11,541 nt of DNA from Sulfurimonas sp. (GTDB lineage: Bacteria > Campylobacterota > Campylobacteria > Campylobacterales > Sulfurimonadaceae). The DNA is taken from assembly GCA_003978475.1 (NCBI GenBank), contig QNZR01000163.1, positions 1 through 11,541 on the forward strand, read 5' to 3'. The position numbers and the translations under genes are program-made. This document shows, in pieces, positions 1 to 6,109 of the stretch (within the stretch, counting starts at the first letter, position 1; the number at the start of each line of letters is the position of its first letter). The notes beneath the pieces were generated by a model. It was not told the DNA's origin, did not search any database, and worked only from the letters and a program-made list of their open reading frames with translations.

Positions 1-33
1 GAGAGTGAGATTGAGAGGGCAATGCAGCTTTAA
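1..33 (+). CDS. Possible 3' end of an upstream gene (partial)
   Basis: Frame 1 is open from the first base and ends at a TAA at 31-33, giving the ten-residue tail ESEIERAMQL. The composition suits the charged C-terminus of a cytoplasmic protein, and the following 70 bases before the next gene look intergenic. Ten codons are too few to identify a product, and the open stretch could be chance. Confidence 0.3.
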   Translation, partial: ESEIERAMQL

Positions 34-71
34 AAATGATACCGTTAAGAATATTATTAGAAAAAGTGATG

Positions 72-97
72 TACTATTAGTAAAGTCTAAAAAAAGG
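72..97 (+). promoter_or_regulatory. Possible -10 box and ribosome binding site of the cytochrome gene
   Basis: TACTAT at 72-77 is a fair -10 box in an AT-rich stretch; no clear -35 box is visible. AAAGG at 93-97 lies seven bases before the ATG at 105 and supports that start. The binding site is the stronger of the two calls. Confidence 0.35.
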
Positions 98-104
98 CAG
101 TTAC

Positions 105-419
105 ATGAAAAAATTAATATTGTTAACAGTTTTAGTGGCTGTTGTTTTGCCTTTACAGGCTAAGCCGTATTTTAAAGGGCAAAAGGAGTACTTGAGAGAG
201 TGCCGTTCCTGTCATGGGAGCAGTCAGTTTTTTATAGGGAAGTTTACGCCTGAACGTTGGTCTGAGCTTCTTAAAGATAAGGGAAAAAAACTGGCGTTTA
301 ACCATATTAAAACGAAAAATTCCGTGGAATATTTCAAGAGTCAGCAGTACGTCAAGCGGGTAGAGTATATTGAAGCTTATGTGACCCATTTCTTTAAAAA
401 AGCGAAAAAATACCAATAA
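105..419 (+). CDS. Small periplasmic monohaem c-type cytochrome
   Basis: This 104-residue protein starts with a clear Sec signal peptide (basic MKK, hydrophobic core, probable cleavage after LQA at residue 19). One covalent haem-binding motif, CRSCH, occupies residues 33-37, so the mature protein should be a periplasmic electron carrier of about 85 residues. The mature chain contains no methionine, so the usual His/Met haem ligation is impossible; His67 and His95 are the only other histidines and are candidate sixth ligands. The chain is strongly basic (ends FFKKAKKYQ), which would suit docking to an acidic partner. The gene stands alone before argH and its redox partner is not visible. Haem binding is well supported by the motif; the exact family and role are not known to me. 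Confidence 0.8.
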   Translation: MKKLILLTVLVAVVLPLQAKPYFKGQKEYLRECRSCHGSSQFFIGKFTPERWSELLKDKGKKLAFNHIKTKNSVEYFKSQQYVKRVEYIEAYVTHFFKKAKKYQ

Positions 420-455
420 AGGACACCGGATTTTCCATAATGACGGCAGTTAGGG

Positions 456-482
456 TAAAATAGCATACTTTGATTGGTAGGA
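456..482 (+). promoter_or_regulatory. Possible argH promoter -10 and ribosome binding site
   Basis: TAAAAT at 456-461 resembles a sigma70 -10 box, with no convincing -35 box upstream. GGTAGGA at 476-482 sits six bases before the ATG at 489 and decides that start over an in-frame TTG at 474, which lies just upstream of it and has no binding site of its own. Confidence 0.4.
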
Positions 483-488
483 TGTTTT

Positions 489-1877
489 ATGGAAAAAATG
501 TGGTCAGGTCGTTTTCAGGAGGGTGCGTCGTCTCTACTGGATGCGTTTAATGCCTCTATTATGTTTGATCGACGGCTTTATAAGGAAGATATAGAAGGTT
601 CAGTTGCACATGCGCGCATGCTGCAAAAACAGAATATTATCACATCTGAAGAGTGCGATGCCATTGTCAAGGGTTTGGCGCAGGTTCTTTCTGAGATTGA
701 AAATGGTACGTTTGAGTGGCGTATTGCCGATGAAGATCTGCATATGGCGATTGAAAAGCGTTTGACGGTGCTCATTGGTGAGGCAGGCGGCAAGCTGCAT
801 ACCGCGCGCAGTCGTAATGATCAGGTGGCTGTTGATTTTCGGCGTTATGTGATTCGTAAAAACACAGATATCGCCCGGCTGATTAAATCATTGATGGAAG
901 TGCTTGTCTCTATTGCTGAAAAACATACCGAGACGCTCATTCCGGGAATGACACATCTGCAGCATGCCCAACCCATCAATTTTGCCTTTCATCTTCTTGC
1001 ATATGCTGCAATGTTTGAGCGTGATATTGAACGTTTTAAACAGAGTGCCCGACGTAACAATATATCGCCGTTAGGGTGTGCGGCTCTGGCGGGAACTCCC
1101 CACAATATAGATCGTGATATGACAGCGCGGACATTAGGGTTTGAAGGTGTTAGCATCAACTGTCTAGACACGGTGAGTGACCGGGATTTTGCTTTGGAGA
1201 TATTATTTAATATTGCCACCATGATGATGCATATTTCACGCTTGAGTGAAGAGTTGGTATTGTGGTCGAGTTATGAATTTGGGTTTATTGAACTCAGTGA
1301 TGCCTATGCGACCGGATCTTCCATTATGCCACAAAAGAAAAATCCCGATGTACCTGAGCTGTTGCGGGGAAAAACCGGACGGGTAAACGGTAATCTCATG
1401 TCGCTGTTGACGGTAATGAAAGGATTGCCTTTAGCCTATAACAAAGATACGCAAGAAGATAAAGAGGGGGTATTTGACAGTATTGATACGGCGGAACTCT
1501 CCCTGGAAATTTTGCGTGAAGCCTTGGCGACCATGCAGGTGAAAACCGATGCGATGCAACGCGCCTGTAAAGTAGGGCATCTGAGCGCGACGGATTTGGC
1601 GGACTATTTGGTAGCACACTGTAATGTTCCGTTTAGAACGGCACATTTTATTACCGGAAAAGCGGTAGCACGAGCGGAAGCACTGGGTATTGATGTGAGT
1701 GACCTCAGTTTTGAGGAGCTGCAGCGTATTGATGAACGTATCGATGAGAGTGTCATGCCAAAACTGCAACTACAGCACTCAATGAATGCACGAACGTCCC
1801 AGGGAGGTACAGCAACGGTACGTACGTTGGAGCAGTTGATTCATTTTGAACATTATTTACAGGAGTTGGAACTATGA
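489..1877 (+). CDS. argH: Argininosuccinate lyase
   Basis: Argininosuccinate lyase splits argininosuccinate into arginine and fumarate, the last step of arginine synthesis, in the cytoplasm as a tetramer. The 462-residue length is normal for the family. Visible landmarks are the N-terminal MEKMWSGRF, the substrate-binding HTARSRNDQ (residues 104-112), THLQHAQP (155-162) with a conserved histidine, and the fumarase/aspartase superfamily signature GSSIMPQKKNP (276-286) carrying the catalytic serine loop. The start at 489 is chosen for the GGTAGGA binding site six bases upstream and because MEKMWSGRF matches the usual family N-terminus. Its stop overlaps the ATG of the next gene by four bases (ATGA, 1874-1877), so the two are probably translated together. 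No damage or missing catalytic residue is seen. Confidence 0.97.
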   Translation: MEKMWSGRFQEGASSLLDAFNASIMFDRRLYKEDIEGSVAHARMLQKQNIITSEECDAIVKGLAQVLSEIENGTFEWRIADEDLHMAIEKRLTVLIGEAGGKLHTARSRNDQVAVDFRRYVIRKNTDIARLIKSLMEVLVSIAEKHTETLIPGMTHLQHAQPINFAFHLLAYAAMFERDIERFKQSARRNNISPLGCAALAGTPHNIDRDMTARTLGFEGVSINCLDTVSDRDFALEILFNIATMMMHISRLSEELVLWSSYEFGFIELSDAYATGSSIMPQKKNPDVPELLRGKTGRVNGNLMSLLTVMKGLPLAYNKDTQEDKEGVFDSIDTAELSLEILREALATMQVKTDAMQRACKVGHLSATDLADYLVAHCNVPFRTAHFITGKAVARAEALGIDVSDLSFEELQRIDERIDESVMPKLQLQHSMNARTSQGGTATVRTLEQLIHFEHYLQELEL

Positions 1878-2338
1878 CCGTAACAGTTACGCACAAAGAT
1901 GCCATGAAGTTTGAGGCAAAAACAGCTAAAAGCAGTTTTATTATTGACTGTCCCGTGATCTCTCCGGTAGAATATTTCTTAGCCGGACTGATTACCTGTA
2001 GTGCAACCGATATGATTTTAATGCCTAAAAAACAGGGCTATGAGGTTACCGAATTGACGGTAGAAGGAGAGGTCCAGCGGGCGCAGGAGCATCCTAAAAA
2101 GTTTGATACGCTGCATTTGAACTTCTCGTTTCATTCATCGGCTGATGATACGCTGGCGGCACGTTGGGTCATGGCATCACTGGAGACTTACTGCTCTACC
2201 GTCAATACCGTGCGGGACAGTGTCAAAATAGACTATAGCATTATGCATAACGGTACATGTATTCGAGAAAACGAAGCCATGATTAGCGGCGGTGGGAGCA
2301 GTATGGATTTTGGTGATATTGGCGGCTGCCCCTCATAG
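1874..2338 (+). CDS. OsmC/Ohr family protein
   Basis: The 154-residue protein has the OsmC-like fold pattern: an N-terminal strand region, a central helix with SPVEYFLAGLITCSATDM (30-47) and a second helix with LETYCSTVNTV (103-113). Cys42 and Cys107 match the two redox cysteines that OsmC/Ohr proteins use to reduce organic or lipid hydroperoxides with thiols. The ATG overlaps the argH stop (ATGA) and is preceded by AGGAG at 1861-1865, eight bases upstream. The C-terminus carries a glycine-rich tail (residues 139-154) with a third cysteine near the end, beyond the normal fold. Family membership is well supported; activity as a true peroxidase against a divergent OsmC-like role cannot be told from sequence. 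Pairing with argH probably reflects shared transcription rather than shared function. Confidence 0.85.
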   Translation: MTVTVTHKDAMKFEAKTAKSSFIIDCPVISPVEYFLAGLITCSATDMILMPKKQGYEVTELTVEGEVQRAQEHPKKFDTLHLNFSFHSSADDTLAARWVMASLETYCSTVNTVRDSVKIDYSIMHNGTCIRENEAMISGGGSSMDFGDIGGCPS

Positions 2339-2371
2339 CGGGGATACCACTACATCATTCCTACACGCTAA

Positions 2372-2400
2372 TATGATACAATCAAGCATTTCAATAGGAG
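2372..2400 (+). promoter_or_regulatory. Probable promoter -10 and RBS of the two-component operon
   Basis: TATGAT at 2372-2377, followed by ACAAT, is a good -10 box. It sits in the 71-base gap after the osmC-like gene and would give a leader of roughly 25 bases. AGGAG at 2396-2400 lies nine bases before the GTG at 2410. No clear -35 box or operator repeat for the regulator itself was found. Confidence 0.5.
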
Positions 2401-2409
2401 TGCAGCGTT

Positions 2410-3060
2410 GTGAAAGATATTCTTTTTTTAGAAGATGACAGATTGTTGGCTCAAAGCGTTGTCGATGTTCTACAATCTGCGTTATACAGTATTGAGTGGG
2501 TCGAAGAGGGCGATGAGGCGGCAGAAGCAGCATATGCCCATAACTATCTGTTGTATCTTTTTGATGTGAATGTTCCCGGGCTCAACGGATTTGAGCTGCT
2601 TGAACAGTTACGACGTAGCGGCGATACGACCCCCACGCTCTTTTTAACCTCACGCAATCAGATGGAAGATTTGGAACACGGTTTTACTATCGGTGCCGAT
2701 GACTATATTAAAAAACCGTTTGACCTGCATGAACTGCTGATTCGTATTAAATCAAAAATGCCTAAAACCTCACGACAATATTTGTCATCACATTTTGCTA
2801 TTGATGCCTCGAGCTCGTCGATTTATTGCTATGATGTTGTTAAAAAACTGCCGGCTAAAGAGTTTGCTTTGCTGTCGTATTTGTGTCAACATCAAGACTG
2901 TTACCTTGCCCCTGAAGATATTATTTTTGCACTCTATGAAGACAGGAGCATTTCGATAGCGACCTTTCGTACCTATATTAAAAATCTGAAGCGCCATCTC
3001 GGTGAGTGCGGTATCATAGAAAATCTCAAAGGAGTCGGTTATCGCTTTAAAGTCTTATGA
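2410..3060 (+). CDS. OmpR-family response regulator
   Basis: This 216-residue regulator has a receiver domain (about 1-115) and a C-terminal winged-helix DNA-binding domain (about 125-216). The receiver keeps the acidic pocket (E8, D9, D10), the phosphate-accepting Asp52 in FDVNVPGLNG, the switch Thr80 in LFLTS and Lys102 in KKPF, so phosphorylation should work. The DNA-binding half ends with FRTYIKNLKRHL and GVGYRFKVL, typical of OmpR/PhoB proteins. Translation probably starts at GTG 2410, nine bases after AGGAG. It is the first gene of a tight operon with its cognate kinase; its TGA overlaps ATG 3057. It presumably controls transcription of this operon and perhaps the beta-propeller gene downstream, which is an inference. 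I do not assign it to a named regulator. Confidence 0.93.
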   Translation: MKDILFLEDDRLLAQSVVDVLQSALYSIEWVEEGDEAAEAAYAHNYLLYLFDVNVPGLNGFELLEQLRRSGDTTPTLFLTSRNQMEDLEHGFTIGADDYIKKPFDLHELLIRIKSKMPKTSRQYLSSHFAIDASSSSIYCYDVVKKLPAKEFALLSYLCQHQDCYLAPEDIIFALYEDRSISIATFRTYIKNLKRHLGECGIIENLKGVGYRFKVL

Positions 3061-4033
3061 AAAAACCAGCTTTTATCGCTTTTTTGCCATTTATGTCAGT
3101 ATTGTCATTCTGCTGTTTATTGCCTTGAGTCTGCTTTATTACTACAAAGAACGCAATCGACTGTTTCAAGAGCTGAAAGTTGCCAATAAGTTGGAGTATG
3201 CGGAATGTCAACATATGAATAAGATTTTGGGTCTGAATGATGTGTGTGACATGAAGATTATTGATGAGATTGACGGGATTAAGAGTGTTTATGGTGATAT
3301 TGCTGTTGCTTTGCTGCTGTTGATGTTGTTTGTATTGCCCAGCGGATACTATTTAGCCATGATATCGTTACGTCCCATGCGGGAGTCTATTGAGACCATA
3401 GACAGTTTTATACATGGTATTGTACACGATATCAATACACCTTTGAGTGTGATTAAGCTTAATGCGCAAACCATGCAGCTAGGTCTTAAACAGAAGGAGT
3501 TTCAAGAACAAAACCGACGTATTCTTCAAGGTATCGATGAAATAAAGTCACTAGAGGAGCAGCTGCTGTTTAGTCTCAAAGCCGAACGTTATGTGCTGAA
3601 TGTATCCGAATTTGACTTACATGAACTGCTTGTGGAGCGACAGAAGTTCTATAATGAGGTGCGTAAAAGTGTTCATGTCCATTATGAAGGTTCCGTTTTA
3701 CATGTAAAAGCCGACAAAGCACTCATCAAACGTCTCATAGACAATATTGTGCTCAATGCCGTAAAATTCTCCTCAAGAGATGCCGATGTGACCATACGGC
3801 TTCAGGCGCAGACACTGGTCATTGAAGATTATGGCATCGGTATGGAACATCCCAAAGAGGTCTTCAATAAGTATTATCGTGAAGATCAGAGCAGTAAAGG
3901 ACTGGGGTTGGGACTCTATATTGTCGCGTCCATAGCAGCGCTGCACGATCTGAGTATTGATCTGATATCAAAACGGCACATCGGTACGCGATTTGTCATT
4001 CATTTACATCCCATTACAAGCAGGTTACAATGA
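3057..4033 (+). CDS. Sensor histidine kinase with an apparent frame break at its start
   Basis: The open frame (3065-4033) encodes a short membrane kinase: transmembrane segment 1 (SFYRFFAIYVSIVILLF and onward), a periplasmic loop of about 50 residues with two cysteines, transmembrane segment 2 (about residues 81-105), then a kinase core. The core keeps the H-box HDINTPLSVIK (phospho-accepting His124), the N-box in LIDNIVLNAVKF, the G1 box EDYGIGM and the G2 box GLGLGLYIV, so it looks catalytically complete. The frame holding segment 1 has no ATG, GTG or TTG before TTG 3125, which would delete most of that segment. ATG 3057, overlapping the regulator stop as ATGA, is one base out of frame because A6 follows it; A7 or a -1 slip would give MKKTSFYRFF and 325 residues. 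Coordinates given assume that start. With the strict sequence the safe frame is 3125-4033. Confidence 0.85.
3060..3065 (+). other. A6 homopolymer at the kinase start (slip or error site)
   Basis: Six A residues follow ATG 3057. Read straight, the ATG gives a 23-codon dead-end peptide ending at a TGA at 3126-3128. Read with one extra A or a -1 slip, it enters the kinase frame exactly at the expected membrane segment. Confidence 0.6.
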
Positions 4034-4485
4034 AATATTTTATGATGATCCTGATAGTAACAGGTTCATGGCAGTTGCAGGCCTTGGAGCTGAGTTTCAC
4101 CGCGCTACGCTTTGAAGAGAAAACGTTAGCGCTCAAGGCTTTTAAAAAGCTTTACAAAGAGCGCCGCAATGTTCATAAAAATATGCGTCAGGTGATGAAA
4201 CATGCCCGAGCCAAAAGTCTGAAAAAAAACCATCTTTCGTTTTTTCAGCCAAAAGCGTCCGATACGCTGCATTATAATGAAGAGCATCTTTTTGAAACCA
4301 ACGGGGCACTGGTGATTTTGCAAACACCGTGTGATGGATGTATTTTACCACCCCGTCCCGATAATGATGTGAGTGTATCATCAGGAACCAATACCGATGC
4401 TCCTCATGAAGACAGTGACGTGCCTTCGGGCAACGACGCGCAAGGAGTACGTCCTACAACGATTAGCCCTTGGGCACTGCGATGA
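4030..4485 (+). CDS. Secreted 151-residue protein of unknown function with CxxC
   Basis: I do not recognise this protein. It has a signal peptide (probable cleavage after WQLQA, residue 18). A strongly basic, probably helical region follows at about 28-68, rich in Lys, Arg and His. Next is a short segment with a CDGC motif (101-104), then an acidic, Ser/Asp/Gly-rich tail (about 110-140) that is probably disordered. The CxxC is not followed by His, so it is not a covalent haem site; a disulfide or a metal site is possible. Its ATG overlaps the kinase stop as ATGA (4030-4033), with a weak AGG at 4022-4024, and its own stop overlaps the next start. The position between a sensor kinase and an outer-membrane protein suggests a periplasmic or surface accessory of that system; the function is not determined. 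Confidence 0.75.
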   Translation: MKYFMMILIVTGSWQLQALELSFTALRFEEKTLALKAFKKLYKERRNVHKNMRQVMKHARAKSLKKNHLSFFQPKASDTLHYNEEHLFETNGALVILQTPCDGCILPPRPDNDVSVSSGTNTDAPHEDSDVPSGNDAQGVRPTTISPWALR

Positions 4486-5633
4486 TGAAGTTTGTATATT
4501 TTACACTACTGTGCTACAGCACATTGCTTGCAGATTCATTGCTTCATCTGGTTGATATCGATGCAACGGTTATTGTGCACAGTGAAAGTGAGCAGATGAA
4601 AGGGAAAAAGAGTGATGATGCTTTGCCGCAGGAACGCAATAGTTACAGCTCACTCTATGCCCAGCTTCTTGTGGATTACGATATGACCGAAGATGTGTTT
4701 CTTTCTGTAGGAGCCAAAGCCAACGGGGTTATTGCCGAAGATACCTACATGACGCCGCAATATCAACGGAGTAAAATGAATGCCCATACTCTCAATACCA
4801 TTATGCTTAGTGAAGCTTCTGTTAATTATGATGATGGCGTTCTGGCGTTGGTTGCGGGTCGCCAGAGTGTAGATTATGACTGGTTGCTGGGAAGCATTGA
4901 TGGTATTTTGGCGATGGCAGGCAGCGATGAGTCCCTGAGTTTACGGCTCTTTTGGTTTCAAGATTACAACATATTGCAATACAACTACTATACAAGCATC
5001 AAAAATATTAACGACAACAAAGGGATGTATGGTGCAATTGTCAAAATTAATGATGCTCCGGTAGATATCTCGCTTTTTAGTTATTATGTTCAGGATTTAC
5101 GTCATATTTTCGGGGGACACTTTAATCTTATTTATGATAATTTCAGTATTAATATCAGCTATAGCGAAGCACAGGCATTACATCTGGCATCGTATGATTA
5201 TGACGAGAGTTTTTTCAATACGTCTGTGGAGTTTCTCTATCGTCAGCATTATATTGAAGCGGGATGGTCACGAACGGGGAAAAACGGTCTACTTGCCATG
5301 ATTCAAATGGGCAGTTTGATGTTTGGACAATTTTATCTGAACAATCAGATAGATCGCGAAAATGCACGCAATGGCTTTGTCAAATATATTTATGCCAATC
5401 GACAGTGGCGTTTTGAATGTATCGGTGGTATGACACGTTATGACAACAGCTTTGTCCGCGTTGAAAAGGGGCTGCATTCTTATGAAGTCGATCTCTATTT
5501 GAAGTATCAGATGACTGCGGCACTCTCAGCCGATTTGGGTGTGATGTCCATGCGGGTTGATGCCAAAGATCCTCTTTTGGTCGATCAGAATTTAATGATG
5601 CTTAATCTGGTTTATGTCTATGAAAATTATTAA
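4482..5633 (+). CDS. Outer-membrane beta-barrel (porin-like) protein
   Basis: The 383-residue protein begins with a signal peptide (MMKFVYFTLLCYSTLLADS) and then shows alternating aromatic/polar strands typical of a beta-barrel, such as VDISLFSYYVQD and FSINISYSE. It ends in aromatic residues (LVYVYENY), as barrel proteins inserted by the Bam machinery usually do. The length suits a 16- to 18-strand channel. The segment LVAGRQSVDYDWLLGSIDG resembles the 'GRQ...' strand of alginate-export/Opr-like porins, but I would not name a substrate. ATG 4482 and ATG 4485 both overlap the previous stop, and either can be the start; no strong ribosome binding site is visible, so translation is probably coupled. 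The end overlaps the Sel1-repeat gene by up to 20 bases. It may move a solute sensed by the upstream kinase, which is an inference. Confidence 0.75.
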   Translation: MMKFVYFTLLCYSTLLADSLLHLVDIDATVIVHSESEQMKGKKSDDALPQERNSYSSLYAQLLVDYDMTEDVFLSVGAKANGVIAEDTYMTPQYQRSKMNAHTLNTIMLSEASVNYDDGVLALVAGRQSVDYDWLLGSIDGILAMAGSDESLSLRLFWFQDYNILQYNYYTSIKNINDNKGMYGAIVKINDAPVDISLFSYYVQDLRHIFGGHFNLIYDNFSINISYSEAQALHLASYDYDESFFNTSVEFLYRQHYIEAGWSRTGKNGLLAMIQMGSLMFGQFYLNNQIDRENARNGFVKYIYANRQWRFECIGGMTRYDNSFVRVEKGLHSYEVDLYLKYQMTAALSADLGVMSMRVDAKDPLLVDQNLMMLNLVYVYENY

Positions 5634-6039
5634 ACTTTTTGTTTATCAATGTGTGTTGGTCATTGCACTGCTTGCAGCAGAGTATCTGTTAAAAGAGGTG
5701 CTCTTACTGTACCAAAAAGATCAGTTGCGAGGCAATGCCAAGGCATTGGCACTGCTGGAGCGCGAAGCACTGCATGGCAATCAAAATGCCTCATTTTTGT
5801 TGGCAACGGCTTACCATAACGGTAAAACGGGAGCAGTAGACATCAAAAAAGCACTCTATTGGTATAAGGTCTCGGCTTACAACGGTGATGCCGATGCCAT
5901 GCTGATGCTGGGATGGATTTACTACAAACAGCCTAAAAATCTGGAAGTTAATTTACGAAAAGCTCGCTACTGGTTTAAACGTTCTGCTAGCAAAGGTGTT
6001 GACGAGGCGATTGAAATGCTCAATCTTCTGGGGCAGTGA
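5614..6039 (+). CDS. Sel1-repeat (TPR-like) protein, probably exported
   Basis: The 141-residue protein has a hydrophobic N-terminus (residues 3-22, ending LLAAE) that looks like a signal peptide or membrane anchor. About three Sel1-like repeats follow. The clearest runs are AKALALLEREALHGNQNASF, the KKALYWYKVSAYNGDADAML unit and the RKARYWFKRSASKGVDEAIE unit, with the typical A..W...A...G.A.A pattern of paired helices. Such repeats act as protein-protein scaffolds, and in this group of bacteria many are periplasmic. The start is ATG 5614 or ATG 5620; both lie inside the porin gene and neither has a good binding site, so translation is probably coupled. It is the last gene of the two-component operon; a 70-base gap with a likely new promoter follows. 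Its partner is unknown. Confidence 0.85.
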   Translation: MSMKIIKLFVYQCVLVIALLAAEYLLKEVLLLYQKDQLRGNAKALALLEREALHGNQNASFLLATAYHNGKTGAVDIKKALYWYKVSAYNGDADAMLMLGWIYYKQPKNLEVNLRKARYWFKRSASKGVDEAIEMLNLLGQ

Positions 6040-6049
6040 TCGGTCTACA

Positions 6050-6101
6050 TTGTTTCTGCACCCTTGCACGCTATACTGCTACTGAAAAATCAATACAAGG
6101 A
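6050..6101 (+). promoter_or_regulatory. Likely promoter and RBS of the beta-propeller gene
   Basis: TTGTTT at 6050-6055 and TATACT at 6072-6077 are separated by 16 bases, a fair sigma70 pair in the gap after the Sel1-repeat gene. AAGGA at 6097-6101 is eight bases before ATG 6110 but directly abuts ATG 6101, so 6110 (or GTG 6107) is the better start. Confidence 0.5.
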
Positions 6102-6109
6102 TGAACGTG

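Noticed and set aside
153..416. Minus-strand open frame opposite the cytochrome gene
   Set aside because: It mirrors a coding gene with a signal peptide and haem motif, has no binding site and resembles no protein.
474..488. In-frame TTG at 474 as a longer argH start
   Set aside because: It overlaps the region of the ribosome binding site for ATG 489 and adds five residues not typical of the family.
2329..2343. CCCC/GGGG hairpin after the osmC-like gene as a terminator
   Set aside because: The stem is only four pairs and no T-run follows.
3053..3065. +1 frameshift at the regulator stop making a regulator-kinase fusion
   Set aside because: The frames permit it, but it would join a complete regulator directly to a membrane segment; a separate kinase start at ATG 3057 is simpler.
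3057..3128. A free-standing 23-codon peptide gene from ATG 3057
   Set aside because: Its codons are the shifted reading of a perfect kinase membrane segment, so it is better explained as the kinase start out of frame.
4330..4341. CDGC in the 151-residue protein as a covalent haem site
   Set aside because: The motif is not followed by His, so it does not fit CxxCH.
6033..6063. Terminator after the Sel1-repeat gene
   Set aside because: GGGCAG and CTGCACCC pair only with a bulge and have no T-run; read-through into the next gene remains possible.
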